Of a DNA stretch of 64,000 nt, positions 1-38,199 are shown piece by piece. The notes beneath the pieces are model-generated. The model made no database searches, was not told where the DNA came from, and saw only the letters and a list, made by a program, of their open reading frames with translations. Position 1 is the stretch's first letter, and each line of letters opens with the position of its first letter. Position numbers and translations under genes: made by a program. The stretch is from Trematomus loennbergii (taxonomy: Eukaryota > Chordata > Actinopteri > Perciformes > Nototheniidae): NCBI GenBank assembly GCA_012861695.1, contig JAAOOA010000027.1:1988724-2052723 (forward strand), in the 5' to 3' direction.

Positions 1-2683
1 CTACCAACTACCTAACTTCACTCCTTCCACCTTTGAATTCCATGCTGTCACAGTAACCCATCCTATACAATTAACCATTGTTGTTCTCTACCGTCCACCA
101 GGCGCCTTGGGAGACTTCTTGGAGGAATTAGATAATCTCCTCTCACACATCCCTCAAACTGGCCATTTCTTTTAACCGCCTTTGCTTTCTCACTGTCTCC
201 ATCCCCACCAACTTATACAGCTGGCAATGTCCTTGATCTCATATTCTCAAGGAACTGCACCACTTCTAACCTCTCTGTAAACCCGCTTCACACCTAGGAT
301 TACTTTTTCATATCATTCTCTCTACCCCTTTCCAAACATAACAAACTAATCTCTTCTCATTCTGCACCTGCCCGCCGTAACCTTCGTTCCCTCTCCCTCT
401 CTACTCTTACCTCATCGGTGCTCTCAGCCCTCCCTTCCTCTGACTCGTTCCAACTCCTGCCTCCAAACTCTGCTGCAGAAACTCTCCTCTCTACTCTGTC
501 ATCCTCTCTGGACTCTCTCTGTCCTCTCACATCTCGGCAGGCTCGTCAGTCCCCTCCTGCTCCCTGGCTAAATGACGCACTGCGTGCTAATAGAACCATC
601 CTTCGGGCAGCTGAGCGCAAATGGTGGAAATCCAAACACCATGACGACCTCCTAACCTATCAGGCTCTCCTCTCCTCTTTCTCTGCTTCGATCTCTCAGG
701 CAAAAAGCACTTTCTTTCAAGATAAGATCCAATCTTCCTATTCCAATCCCCAAAAACTATTTTCTATCTTCTCCACCCTCCTCGACCCCCCAAAGCCCCT
801 TCCCCCTCCTCCCTTCTTCCAAGCGACTTTGTTAACTACTTTGAAAAAAAGGTTGATGATATTCGCTCTTCTTTTTCTGACTCACCTTTACTCACCGCTG
901 GGTCACTAGACCACCGTTCACCCACACACTAACCTCCTTTTCCCCTCTCTCTCCAAGTGAGGTTCTTACCCTCGTTATCTCTGCCCGTCCTACCACTTGT
1001 CCTCTGGACCCTATCCCCTCAAACCTCCTTCAGACTATCGCTCCTGATATTCTACCGTTTCTCACCCATTTCATCAACACTTCTCTAACTTCTGGTCACT
1101 TTCCAAACAGTCTCAAGGAGGCAAGAGTAAACCCTCTCCTAAAGAAACCCACTCTCAACCCGTCTGATGTTATAAACTACAGGCCTGTCTCTCTCCTCCC
1201 GTTCCTGTCTAAAACACTTGAACGCGCTGTCTTTAAACAACTCTCCTGTTATCTCCATCAGAACAACCTTCTGGATCCGCACCAGTCTGGTTTCAAGGCA
1301 GGTCACTCCACAGAGACTGCTCTCCTTGCTGTCTCTGAGGAACTGCACACTGCTAAAGCAGCCTCCCTCTCCTCTGTCATCATCCTTTTGGACCTGTCTG
1401 CTGCATTCGACACGGTGAACCATCAGATCCTCCTTCGCACTCTCCAAGAATTTGGAGTTTCAGGCTCTGCACTTTCCCTCCTCACCTCATACCTCAAAGA
1501 CCGCACCTACAGGGTAACTTGGAGACCCTTGACAATTAACTACAGGGGTCCCTCAGGGCTCTGTCCTTGGTCCCCTCCTCTTCTCTCTGTACACAAACTC
1601 GCTCGGATCTGTCATTAGCCCGCATGGTTTTTCATACCACTGCTACGCTGACGACACCCAATTAATTCTGTCTTTTCCCCGTTCAGAAACCCAGGTCGTC
1701 GCACGCATCTCTGCTTGTCTAGCTGACATCTCTCAGTGGATGTCTGCTCACCACCTCAAGCTCAACCTTGACAAGACTGAACTGCTTTTTCTTCCGGGAA
1801 AAGATTGTCCCACTCTTGACCTAACAATCAACATCGGCCCCTCTGCTGTTTCCCCGACTCAGACTGCAAGGAATCTGGGTGTGACCCTAGATAACAACCT
1901 GTCCTTCACTGCAAACATCGCTGCAACAACCCGCTGCTGCAGATACAGGAGGATACGTCCCCTCCTGACCCAGAAAGCGACGCAGGTTGTGGCCCAGGCT
2001 CTCGTCATCTCACTTCTAGACTACTGCAACTCCCTCCTGGCTGGTCTACCTGCATGTGCCATCTGACCTCTGCAGCTCATCCAGAATGCAGCGGCTCGTC
2101 TGGTCTTCAACCTTCCTACATTTTCCCACACCACGCCGCTCCTCCGCTCCTTCACTGGCTTCCAGTAACTGCTAGAATCCACTTCAAGACACTGGTACTA
2201 GCGTACCATGCTGTGAATGGATCTGACCCTTCCTACATCCAGGACATGGTTAAACCGTACACCCCAGCACATGCACTCCGCTCTGCATCGGCCAAACGGC
2301 TCGCTGCACCCTCACTGCGAGGGGGACCCAAGTTCCCATCAGCAAAAACACGTGGGTTTGCTATCCTGGCTCCAAAATGGTGGAATGAGCTCCCCATTGA
2401 CATCAGGACAGCAGAAAGCTTACACATCTTCCGGCGCAGACTAAAAACTCATCTCTTTCGACTCCACTTCGAGCAATAGAATTGCTAACAAAGCACTTAT
2501 ATACGAATAAAGGACTGGCTTATCTAAAGCCAGTTGAGTAGCACTTGAAATGTTTTGGCTCTATGAAACCTGATGTACTTATATGATTCTGTTTTCTTCA
2601 AGTTTGTATCTTCCTGGTCGAATGCACTTATTGTAAGTCGCTTTGGATAAAAGCGTCAGCTAAATGCAATGTAATGTAATGTA
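1..2683 (+). mobile_element. L2-like LINE, 5' cut by window edge, decayed
   Basis: Translated pieces run in order: endonuclease end (near 40-165, VTVTHPIQL then VVLYRPPGALGDFLEEL), linker 418-909, then reverse transcriptase from about 1130: [65 protein letters not shown], and the catalytic YADDT at 1644-1658. The C-terminal part reads LHWLPVTARIHFKTLVL and WNELPIDIRTAESL up to the stop near 2479. The 3' end carries the fish L2/SINE tail TAAGTCGCTTTGGATAAAAG and a TGTAA repeat. Broken: frame changes near 1545 and 2145, and a stop at about 2063 where an Arg is expected. Confidence 0.88.
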
Positions 2684-3850
2684 CCCAACCCGCAGGAATG
2701 CGTCTGTTTGTCATGAGGGTCCGTATAGAGGCATGGCTGAGACCCCTGATGGGGGGAGAGAGGTAGGAAATCACTGTGTTCCCGCAGCGTAATGCTGGGA
2801 AAGAGCCAGCAAAGCAGAGATTCCTGCTCACCGTCCTCTCGTGTGATCATTAAGCCAGCAGTGTCAACAGAGGGATGGCAGAGAACATGTCTCTAATAGA
2901 AAGCGACAGCAGAGGAGCAGAGGACTTAAATTAGAGCCCGACCCTCGCTTCATGCTCATTGGGTCACATGCATTATGCAGCGGCCTTTTACAGCTCAGGC
3001 CCAGGTGGGAACAATCACTTTCCTGTTTTAAATATTAGCATTTAATTTCCTTTACTTACTCCAACGAGCCCAATCTCTCCCCAAGCCATTTCTCCGTCCA
3101 CTAAAAGTGTTTCCAGACTCTCAGACTCTCGCTCTGCCCAATTTTTACTCCGTCAATCATTGAATTTTGTATTTTTTCCCATCATTTTGTACCCTTTTCC
3201 TCATTATCATTCTGTCTTTGTCTATGTCAGTTCTGCTAATTCCACTATCCTTTGTCTCTTTCCTGCTGGATGCGTAATTGTTTGACTGACTGATTCCTGA
3301 ATCTCTGTAACTGTCGGTATCTGTTCCTCTTTTAATGAATTCTTAGTGTGAGATACGATGGTGTGTCGGGCTAATACTATGCAGTACGCTCCGTCTCTTT
3401 AGGAATTTTAATTAAAATAATAATCCATGATATTCATAGAAGTGAGTCCTACTCCCAGTTCTCCTTTATGTAGCTGCGTGTATTATGATAATGTATATAT
3501 CACAAGGATAACTTGTATAACTACATTAAGCTATAAATACATCATGATCTGTGCAGGAGGAGCTCTTTCTATTCTTGTTTTCGATTTCCCACTGCCTGCC
3601 CAAGCCATGCATCTTCTCTAATTGCATATTGTGTTATTCTTTGGACTAATGACTTTCCTAGAGAACACAAAGGAACTTTAGCTTGAGTTGCATGACAACA
3701 ATGAACTGGGAATGTGTCAGACTCATTTTTTTAAATAGGTGCGAAAGAAAATTCCTTAAATCGAGGTGGTACTTTGATGACGCAACCAGGGTTTTTCCCT
3801 TTCTTGATTATTGCAGAAAATAAGCTCTCTGGAAAACGTTTCACATTCTA
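2684..3850. other. Non-coding flank, nothing recognised
   Basis: AT-rich unique-looking sequence. Short open frames on either strand are without recognisable motifs. No gene or element is called. Confidence 0.5.
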
Positions 3851-4280
3851 ACACATTTTGTTCAGCAGGATAATCTCCACATATTTACACCACTTTTTTA
3901 ATAGTTGACACCCAAAATTAATTTCTAGAAGGAAATGGCTAGCGTAATGCTACAAATGACTCCACCACTAAGCTATAGGTGGCTAATGATCAGTTGATGA
4001 GGTTTAATCTAATTAATTACATGTTTTGTTCAGCAGGATAATCTCCACATATTAAACCCACGTTTATTACATTGAAGTGTAAATGCATTCACCAGAAGTA
4101 AAAAGCTAAGATTACGCTATGACAAATTGCATCACAGTCATGACTTCACGTTATTTCAGAAATCTAACCAAACCCTCATTAAAAAAAAACATTGTCTTCA
4201 AGACTAGGGAACCTCAAGTGCTAAATTGCTAACCCATTTATTGGTTTAGGACTCATTCCACTCTACTGCACCACTCTACA
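3851..4280 (+). repeat. Interspersed repeat, family D (ends in CTGCACCACTCTA)
   Basis: Ends GGTTTAGGACTCATTCCA ... CTGCACCACTCTA at 4222-4278, as do copies near 47895-47940, 50143-50190 and 63360-63402. The block TTTTGTTCAGCAGGATAATC occurs twice here (about 3858 and 4027) and again at 47531, so this copy looks internally duplicated. The 5' limit is uncertain. Confidence 0.6.
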
Positions 4281-4577
4281 TGCACTAAAGAACCATTGTT
4301 AATATACGCTGCAAGAATTCAAGGTTTTCTGATTGTCATTATACAATACAAGCCCCCTCGATGCTGCACCCACAGAAAATGTATGGACAGATATTCAAAT
4401 TGCAGTGTAGAGCTAATTATACCTAGTGTTAGGAGTATAATGATGTATAATGTAAATCTTTATTATATAACCTTCTTCGGCTTCACACAGACAAAGAAGA
4501 CTTTCATTTCATTAATGCTTTATTGTTCTGATTTTCAAATGGTAAGTTTCACATTGCCCCAGTAAGATGTTCTTACT

Positions 4578-5511
4578 GGTGGAAAGTAACTAAGTACTCA
4601 AGTACTCATGTACTCAAGTACCATACTTTTAGGGGCTGTCATATGCTAATTGTAATGTTCATATTAGTATTTAGTGCCTCTACTGTGACATGTTTACATG
4701 CTTTAATGTTCAAAAAGGATATACTACAATTATTATACTCATTAGGGTTTATATACTTTTTACATATTCTTATATGATATGATGCAGTACTCAAATACTA
4801 ATAAACAGTATTTTCTGAAGTCTCTATAATCGGCTTGACATTGGCAAACTACAACATTAAATGCTAATGCTGAAATGCTTTTACATATGTTTGTTAGGGA
4901 TGAAACAGGACAATATAATAACCAGAATAATAAAAGTACTTTTACTTTTGATACTTTAAAGGTGGGGTAGGTAAGTTTGAGAAACCGGCTGAGATACACT
5001 TTTTGTTATATTCCATGGAATGCTCTTAACATCCCGATAGCAATGAATATCTTAAGTGCTTTGACAAAAAATCCATAGAAAAATGTCATCTGTGGAAGCC
5101 GTGGTACTGTAAAAAGTACGACCAATCATTTGAGCCGGCCCGGCTAAAATAACTGGATGGCCTACCTGCCTGTCAGCCTTCCATCTGTGCACAAACTTAT
5201 CTCGTGCCCTCATTGGTCATGTGCACGTTCGTGTGTGTTGGGAGGAGGGGCTCTGTAAGGAAGTGGCAGATTTTTTCCGGTTGTGTATTTTCAAATTCTA
5301 GCGATCTCAAGCCGGTTTCTCCAAAATTACCTACCCTACCTTTAAGTATATTTGGCTGATAACAATTCTCCTGTACCATATATTATTGGGAAATGGGCCA
5401 TTGAGCAGAATAAGTGTACTTGTACTTTTGTACTTTTACTGTGTAATGGAGAATTTAAGACCATAGTATTTCTAATTTGACTTAGGTAAAGGATCTGAGC
5501 ACTTCCTCCCA
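4578..5511 (+). repeat. GTAACTAAGTACT-type fish repeat, copy 1 (interrupted)
   Basis: Begins GGTGGAAAGTAACTAAGTAC and ends GTAAAGGATCTGAGCACTTC CTCCC, with TACTTTTAC motifs between. It is split by the TTAA-flanked element at 4960-5341. Its right end supplies the empty-site comparison for the Harbinger-like insertion in copy 2. Confidence 0.65.
4960..5341. mobile_element. TTAA-flanked inverted-repeat element, family 2, copy A
   Basis: Inverted ends AGGTGGGGTAGGTAA and TTACCTACCCTACCT, flanked on both sides by TTAA (4956-4959, 5342-5345). A longer inverted match includes the AAACCGG / CCGGTTT near both ends. 382 bp, no coding capacity. The block ATTCCATGGAATGC is shared with copy B at 42675. 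Confidence 0.8.
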
Positions 5512-6844
5512 TGGATGTCCATGAAGAAGTGGGAGTGAAACTGAAAGCCGTCCCATATGAAAAGCATTCCTCCTTTCACTCTGGCAGCAGCGTTTGAGCC
5601 AACTCCTCATTAGATCCATCGCCTTACCCACTCAGCCATCACTTCTCTGCTTTACTTCACTTCCATCTTTGACATTATTAATCCCAACTCCATTCTCTCT
5701 GTTAGCTTTTTTTTGTCCTGTCATTCCTCGTCTTCCTTTCCCATTTTCACTTTCCTTTCAATTTTGCACTTCCTTATTTTACCGACTGTTTGTCTATTTT
5801 TGTTAATTTGCGTCAAATATTTCCCGCTGAATTTTCTACTGTTTCATGATTGTGTTAATCTTAAGAGCAATCATTGGCATGACCATACTAAAACACAGTA
5901 TTGCCGGGCCAGTGTGTTGCTAACTCTAACCCTATACGCGTCATTCCCCTTTCAGCTCCGTCTCTCCAATAAAGGCCTTGGTGCTCCAAAAGATAATCTT
6001 AAAAAAATAATTAAAACACAGTGTTGACAAAGCCTATTGCACAAGGCAGTAGAACTTCTCCATATCGACCCTCTGGTCCCTCAGCGTCTGTCTCCATACT
6101 TCAGATTTCATCACACGCTTGGCAGAAACAGAAGAAGGCTTTGAAGATTTCCCTCACGCTGGTTTGGATTTGGAGACCACACATCAAACAACTTTAACCT
6201 GTTTGTACACAATTACTTGGAGTATGTTTGATTTGTTTTCCGCAACCCATTGCAGGGAGCTCCCACATGCAATCGCTAAAGCCCACCTGCCGTGAAACAA
6301 CCCCGTCATATCAAGCAGTTTTGTAAAAATACGTGGAGATCCTGGGAGACTTTCGCTCATGTGCTGCTCATCTGTAGCTGCAGCTGCTCATCCACTCCAG
6401 CTCATACCTATGTTTTAGAGATGAGTTTAAAAGAAAAATTCACACAGAAAATAGGTTTTGTATTCAGCTGTCACTGATTTGTCCCAGCTGAAGCTGCTTG
6501 CTGTGAAGGCTGAATTATTTTCCGCATGTCCTAAGATTTGGACGTTTTGAGGGCTTCTTGCTATTTCTCCTTATGCGAGAAAACTTCAATTAAATGTGTG
6601 CTCACAAGACATTTTGCACCAGATTTATGAGAGAACTTGCTCAAATTATCATTATACATTTTTGATTTTCACCAATGGCACACAACAAATTCACAAGTGG
6701 TCCAGCCCTGTCATAATATACTGTAGATTTACGGATGAACAGCTTTTATACAGAAACACATTTTTTATTTTAAATTTACACCACAAAGTAGCAGAGCAAA
6801 AATAAAGCTCCACATTTCCCAAATGTTTTATTGCAGAGACTTGT
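5512..6844. other. Non-coding flank, nothing recognised
   Basis: No splice-bounded coding match or element seen. Open frames here (for example 5713-6027) lack recognisable motifs. Confidence 0.5.
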
Positions 6845-8055
6845 TGAAGGTAATGGAAAGTAACTAAGTATATAACTTTTATCCAAAGCGACTTACCGTA
6901 GCCTAAATTTGGGGTTAAGTGTCTTGCCAAAGAGCTTCCATTTAATGTTCATTTTACTTTTACTCCTTTTAATTTAAATGAAAGAATGCATTTTTACTCC
7001 ACTACAATTATCTAAAGCTTAAGGTACATATTTTTTACTTTTCTAATTTCAGTGAATTCAACTTTTAAAATAATGCATCTCTCAAATATCAATAATTTGT
7101 CTGAACTTTATCTGCAACAGTAAAATGCTACTTGTATATGATCATATATGGAAGCCATGGAGTACTTTTCATTTGATACTTTAACTATGTTGCGTTGATA
7201 ATACTGTACTATTACTTAAGTCATGATTTTGAATGCACTTTTACTTGTAATGACTATTGTAACATTTTTGTATTGGTACTTTTACTTCAGTAAGGCTGGC
7301 GTCACACTGTCCCAAAATTGACACCAGATGGACACACGAATATGGAATTGTGAATTTTGCACGAAGATGGCCGCACGATGGCACCCGAACCACACACGAA
7401 GGCAACATGAAGATGTGAATTTTTAGAGTAGTTTATACCCGCAGGACACACAAAGGCCACACGATCGCTACACGACATCGTATTGAGAGTACAATGCGTT
7501 CTAAGTAGGTCACAAAGGCGTCGCCGTCACGTGACCTCCCGATGGTATTTACATAATATGTTTACATGATTTTGTTGTGCAATAAAATAACAGAGAAGCG
7601 ATCTGCAAGGAAACATAGCACCCCGTGTCCTCATGCTCCTGTTTCACCTGCTTAATACAGGTATCATCACTGCTACTGATTTCGATAGAGCAGGTCACAA
7701 ATAGCAAGAAATGACAAAGTGAAATAAGTAGGGCTGTCAAGTTAACACGCTAATAACGCGTTAACGCAAAAAACAATTAACGCCACTAATTATTTTAACG
7801 CGATTAACGCATGTGTATTTTTTGTCCTCGGCCGCCCGTAGTTTCAGAGCGCATCGAGTTTAAAATACCATCTACAAGCTGATGCTGACAACCCCGCTCC
7901 TGCGCCCGCTTGTGGCAGACCACACTTCCACGCTCACCGGCAGGCCCGGACTGGCCATCGGGAGGACCGGGAGGGTGTGTGTATGTGTGGGGCGAGCGAG
8001 GCACACCTTACGTGTTGTTGTTGTTGTTAGCATCTGGTGCTAGCTAGCTGCGCTA

Positions 8056-8462
<407 letters not shown>

Positions 8463-9599
8463 CTTTGTATTGTAGAGAGAGGTTCCAGGTTGAATTGAGG
8501 CGAATATTTGTAATGTTCAGGTTGTTGTGTTTAATATTCATGAGAATATTTGTCATTGTTCAAATGATAATAAACAAACATATAAAGCATATTTGTCCAC
8601 TCATATGTTGATAAGAGTATTAAAAACTTGAAAAATATCCCTCTAAGGTACATTTAGAACAGAGAAAAAATGTGCGATTAATTTGCGATTAATCGCGATT
8701 AACTATGGACAATCATGCGATTAATCGCGATTAAATATTTTAATCGACTGACAGCCCTAGACATAAGACCATTTTTACCTGTAAGAGGAGGTGCTGGGCC
8801 TGTAAGAGTTGCTCATCATGTTCTCTGAGGTGCATCAAAAGAAGCAATGCTGCTGCCTTCTTTTTCCTGGTTGTCTCATCATCATAGTATGCCATTCTGT
8901 AGGAACTGAATTGTGATGAATTGTGATTGAAGCTTTGGGAGTTACACACGCCTCTGCTCTGTAGAGTTGCTCAGGACTGACTGAGGAAGATGCTCTGGCC
9001 CTTTTATATGTCCACGTTACCATGACACATGGGAAACGCTTGAGCTACTCAAATTCGGCTGTCTTCGCAGACACCGTTGTCCCATCTCGATGTCATCGTA
9101 CTATAATACAATGGCTACACGACGGCATTGCGAGGGCTTCACGTAGTTGTGTTGCCTTCCTAAGACAATCGGGCAGCTTCTTGTTTCCTTCGTATTGTCT
9201 TCGTGAGGTGAAAAATGCCCGATGGCACCGATGATCACACGAAGTAAAGACGAAGATGACACGATTTGACAAGATGCCCTCACGATGGCCTTATGAAGGG
9301 CAAAATGGACACACAAATTCAACACGAAATTGAACCTTCGCAAGGTCTTTCGGCAATTTTTTGGCATGCCAAAGATTTTGCCACCGCTCACGAAGTTGCT
9401 GTCGGAGCCTGAGAAACTCCACCGGCAGTCATACGATGGCTTAAGATGCCCTCACGAATGGCCCGTTGTTACGATCAGAGCCGAATTTGTCCATCTGGTG
9501 TCCATTTCGGAACAGTGTGACGCGGGCTTAAAGGATGTGAATAGTTTCTCCACCACCAGATAATCTGTATAGATTAATCTGTTTATAGCCTATTTATAA

Positions 9600-9756
9600 T
9601 TATTCTATTTATAATAATTCCATGTACAATTATTCTTATTATTTAGACTCCTGCACTGCTATTTTGCACTTCTGGTCAGATGCCTAAACTTACATTTCGT
9701 CACTAGTACATGTACTACGTAATGACAATAAAGTTGAATCTGAATCTGAATGTTGA
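9600..9756 (+). mobile_element. Truncated LINE 3' end (Rex1/CR1-like tail)
   Basis: GCACTGCTATTTTGCACTTC, then GACAATAAAGTTGAATCTGA ATCTGAATG, the 3' end pattern of Rex1-like fish LINEs with its short tail repeat. No coding part is kept. Confidence 0.5.
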
Positions 9757-12419
9757 ACTGTTGTAGCTGGCTAGTTAACTGCTAAAAAGCTAGCTGCTCA
9801 CAGGCTAGCTGGGACATGCTTTTGTTGCGAATAAGACAAAAGATAATCACAATTGTTTCTTTTTTTTCTCTGTAATGGGATAAATACTCCACCAGCTTCT
9901 GTTCTTGTGATTGTTTTTTTAGTTTAGTTTCTTTATAGCAGAGGTTTAATAAAAGTAAATGGGGGCACACGGCTACTGTAATAAGCTACATTAGCCAACT
10001 CCATTTTAGATTGACAGATTTTCAAATGTTTGCACTCCCCTGATTACTTGTTGTTGGGAAAAGGCATCAATATGCAGATTTAAAACATGTTTTTCTGCAT
10101 GGATTAATAGATACAATTTACCACCAGATTTTGCAGTTTTACATGCTTTAGGGACTAAGCCTTTGTAGTGCCCAAAACTAAATACATTTCGATCCATATA
10201 TAGGCTCCAGGAAGTTCTTGAAATCAGCTGACAGATGCAAGTCAACATAATGTAACATTTAAATTCTGTTTCCTACGTCAGCAGGAAGTGTATTCCTGTA
10301 GCAGTTGCCTCATTCTGTAAGCAGGTCCAGATGAAAATTCTTTATTTTAACATAGAAGGTGACGTAGAAGAGCGAAATCCATTCAGTCATTTTTAGACTC
10401 TAAATCCTCAGCCTCTTTTAAAATAATATTGTGCTAGGATTATGCCGTGAATAGATTCCAGTCTGTCGAGTAATGATTTAATTTCATACTACCCCAGCAG
10501 TGGCAAACCACAATTAAACCGAGGCTTGGTGCTTTCTCCTCATTTATTATATACAAACAGCTGTAATGAATATGTGAATGCAGCGCGTGTCATATAATAT
10601 GCATGATGAATATGGTTGGCATGCGGGTAAAGAGCATAAATGGTTTATGCGTTGCCAGGGGCGTTGTGAGGAGCTGACAAACATTCCGTGGCCATACTGT
10701 GTGAGCAACAGGAAGAGCTGTTTTAATTCACACATAGAGAATGACTTTATTTGTCATACGCTGTAAATATAGAGGAATAAGTTCTGTACGTCAAAGCAAG
10801 GCAAAGGGAAAGGGCAATAGAAGAAGACGCATAAACAAGTCATCGCTCTGCAGATACATTCACTCCACTAGAGAAAATCTGCAGTACCATATGTAGTCTC
10901 CTAAAATAGTGTTTTCAATCCTTGATCTGATTTAAGGATGAATTAATGTGGGTTTAATAAGCAGGAAAGGGTTATTTATCTCCAGACATAATCAGAAATT
11001 CAAATATATTACAAATAGGTACTTCGGCGCCTGTGCAATTATGCATTACTTTGGTACTGTGATTTAATGAAGACAGAAACCTACTATAATTAATTATATT
11101 TAGTGCTGCATTTGTTGTTGCACTGTCGGATTTGATTTATAAAAACACTAATATGCCAATGTAGTAAAGAAAGGATGCAGTGGTAATTATGGTTCCTCAT
11201 TTAGATTTAGTTTTAATCTTAATCGAAATGGTAAACTAGCTTTTGTAGAATATTAGTCAACAAATGCAAATCTATACGGCAAACATGGAGTTACTCAGGT
11301 TCGAACTTTCTGTGAAAAGCAGAACATAAATGGTATTATCAAGGTTTTATTTGTCACTTCCTGCTACCTGAGAATACTATAACTTGGGTGAATTCCCAGG
11401 CTTTTGATTCCCTGAGGCTTCCTATTCTCCCAGATTCTGAATTATTGATTTTTACTTTACATTAAATCTAGTCGAATGTGTTGTGACCAGATTTCTTCTC
11501 CTTTGTTTGTTTCATTTGCTGGTTGGCTTTATGACTGTGCGATAGATGAAATAGCATACATAAGACATAGAATACTCTTCATGGGTTAACAGGCACATAA
11601 CATATGAATCAGACTGAATAATGAAACATATTGTATGGGCCTACAGTACATTAACAAACATGCAAAAGCACTACCAACCTAGACAGCACTCGGCAGTTCT
11701 TCTGTCCTACCTGTAATATACATTACCTCTTTCTCATGCTCCTTTTTATAACTTAGCATAAAATAACAGATATCCCGCAGTAAAGCATAGCTGTCTTATT
11801 AGGCTGAGACCTTCGGCTCACTGACATAGGAAGTATGAAAAAAGAGGTTCAAAAACGCTGTTATTCATGCTTTTCGACATAAGCTGGTATATTTCTATAA
11901 GTGGGCCATGATACTGCTAAGGCCCGAGGGAATGGGATTACCCATGTTAAAAATAGAAAAGGAGGCTCATTACAATACAAGGGGGAAAGTGTCATAAAGC
12001 AACATCCACATGGTAATACACCAACATCTTGTCACAGTGTACCTCCAGTGCTGTTGCAATAAAAAGGAAACTTTGACTGACATTTCTTGAGTAATGACAT
12101 GAAGTTTTTTCTGGCTATGACATTAATTATGGTTGTAAACAAGACTTTGCCATGCTAGCAGCTCTGCTAGGATCCAAATGCTAAAATTAGCATGCTCACA
12201 ACGAAAATGCTAACACGCTGATTGGGTAATATTTAACCGTCTTTATCTTTTTTGTTTAGGATGGTTGAACAAGTATAGGTTTTTATAAGATTTTGACCAG
12301 ATGATGGCAAGAGAAGATAAGTCAGGGGACAACAAAGATGTATACTGAAGCAACGAAGTAAAACCTATTGTCACCACTTGACATCATGTTTTCCATTAAG
12401 GAATACTTTGATCATTCAG
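9757..12419. other. Upstream non-coding or intronic sequence
   Basis: Probably an intron of CA10, since the first exon seen (12723) must be spliced to an upstream exon. I looked for the preceding CA10 exon (ending near INTGGRK) and did not find it. No element is recognised. Confidence 0.5.
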
Positions 12420-12580
12420 AGAGACTTCCGGATTGATGGGGCCCAAAAAGCATGTCAATGGGAAAGTCTTTTTTGGCCCAATGACTTCACATACTGACAC
12501 ATAAGTGTAGTACCACTGTTTGGCCACCATTAACATTTGCTTATACGCCTGGTTCACTATGTTTGGGCTTTGATACAATA
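12420..12580. repeat. Short interspersed repeat shared with 19480-19960
   Basis: GTCAATGGGAAA, then GGCCCAATGACTTCACA and GTAGTACCACTGTTTGGCCAC match the blocks GTCAATGGGAAA, GGCCGAATGATGTCACG and GTGGTACCACCGTTTGGCCAC at 19795-19875, in the same order and strand. Confidence 0.6.
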
Positions 12581-12722
12581 CCTTTATTACCATGAAGTCA
12601 GACCAGACACTAAATATAAGACAAATGTCATGTCATAAGTTGCTGGGGTATTAGAGTAGTTGTCAATAACAACCATATTATCATTGACGCTCACCCCTCC
12701 CTTTCGTCTGTTTTACTTGTAG

Positions 12723-36335
<23,613 letters not shown>

Positions 36336-37000
36336 AAGATAAAAATATGTCAAGCTGCAGCGCCACGAGTGTCTATTTCTCACTGCCAAGTGGAACTGGG
36401 CCTGCTGTTTGACCCTAACTGAACGGGAAGCAGAAGTGTTGCGCTGTGCTCCAGACAGCTCGACAAACTCAGCCAAGCTTTCTGAACTTCAAACCATTTT
36501 AGTGAAGAACAGATCGGACCAGGACTCTGACGTCTACTGTGTTTTTATTTGTTGTGTTACCTCACAAAGACTGGAGATTTAAAGACTCAACTCATTTTCA
36601 GAGGGATGGATGTTATCTGATGACTAAATAACGTCCATATTCAAATTCTGCCGACATAAGGCAATTGTGTAAATGATCATCCGTTGACTGGAGGAATTAT
36701 CACATTTCCATTGATGGACTGAACCCCTGGCAACAAAGAAGCACTCGGCTGCGGTACGATGAGAGATATAAAAATGTGATGGTTCTGATATCAAATAGTA
36801 ACTAAAGAAGTCAATTTTCAAAGAGAATGTGAAATCAGGTTACAAGGCTGAAAGGGGAGACTGCTACTCTGATATTTGTACAGACCTGAACAGATGGATG
36901 TTAATGGAGATTAAAAGGGATAGGTCACTCATTTTGCATGATTTTTAAATATTTCACTTGTGTTTAAGATATTTCATTAAAAAGTGGTGAAAAAATTCAG
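36336..37000 (+). other. Probable CA10 3' UTR
   Basis: Sequence after the stop has no coding potential and no recognised repeat until the element at 37600. No AATAAA is seen; the weaker ATTAAA occurs at 36910-36915 and 36976-36981, either of which could end the transcript. The end shown is a guess. From 37000 to 37590 I see plain sequence plus, near 37490-37560, a short match to the repeat at 19510-19570. Confidence 0.45.
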
Positions 37001-37599
37001 CTGGCTTCAGGTTCGTGATTTTAACAGAAACACAAACCCATGTGGTTATGGGGTGAAAATTAAGGAAAGTAATTCTGACCCATAGTGGACCCAAATATTA
37101 AGCATTAACAGCTGTTGTGGTGGAAGTGCTAGCTAGCTGCACAGCTGCGACGATTACCGCTGCACAAACAGGGAACGTCCATCTCCATTACAAGAGCCAA
37201 CACTAGCATCGGACAGCTGCAATGTACTTTGTCCTCAGTTCACCCGTCAACCAGTTTGAAGCCACTGTGTTTGCGTGCACTCACGTTCCTTTAACGTTAA
37301 ATCTCTAACATAGCTGATAAACATAACTGATGCAACTCCTTAAGACCTTAGCAGAATTTGTGTCTTGCTTACCACCTGCTGATTCAACTGAAGGGGTATG
37401 AGCCCTTGAATGTATAGAGAGATCTGGATACAGCGTTGGAGGCGGGGCCCAGTTCATTCATGTTAATCGTTTCTCAGTGAGGCATAAAGCCAAAACGGCC
37501 TGCCTGTCAACAACAAAAATACCTGAATCCTCCCTGGATCTTCAGATGATATTCTGAATACATCCGGCCCATGAAGCAAGTGCATAGCATTTACCTTAC

Positions 37600-38195
37600 A
37601 GGTCCATGTCATGCTCTTCCGGTTATTACCCGTCCCCTTGTGTGTTATGAAGGTTTTTATGCATGTAAACGGTCTGCAAGCAGGTGCTAGTGGAGCCTCG
37701 CAGATGGGGGTGCTGCAGCCCCCTCAGCATCCCCCCCTTCCCGCTGTCTCGCAGGCCCCACGCAGCAAGCAGGAAATGAACCCAGCTCACACTGTCCGCC
37801 CCTCGCAGCAGCGAGCCGCGCAACGTCCCGCCAACACGGCACCCAGACCCCACGCAGCATTCTCGTCTGTTTGTCCTTACTGGTGTCATTTTCTGGTTGC
37901 CAACGCCATTGTAACACATAATCACTGATGTTCCGCTGTAACGGTGGTAGACCATAGTGGTAGACTAATCAGAACAGAGTGGGCGAGCTGACCAATCAGA
38001 GCACAGTGGGCTCACAGGAGGGGGGGGGGCAGGAGCTCCAACAAGCCGTTTAGGACAGAGAGTGAATACACATACTATACAGAGATGCTGTATGAGAAAC
38101 CAATGTGAGTTTGGAACATTGAACAATATAAATCTATTCTAGTATACCTCAACAATGGAATTATGATCAGTAGAAATGGCCATGACATGGGACCT
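37600..38195 (+). mobile_element. TTAA-type element, family 3, copy A
   Basis: Left end AGGTCCATGTCATGCTCTTCC, right end GCCATGACATGGGACCT followed by TTAA (38196-38199); the left TTAA has become TTAC. It shares the right two thirds with copy B at 41443, including CGCTGTCTCGCAG, CACACTGTCCGCCCCTC and GAGATGCTGTATGAGAAACC. The open frames inside (37611-37955) are not genes. Confidence 0.8.
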
Positions 38196-38199
38196 TTAA

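Noticed and set aside
37611..37955. Overlapping open frames on both strands
   Set aside because: Inside a TTAA-type element (family 3); the copy at 41443 does not keep the frame.
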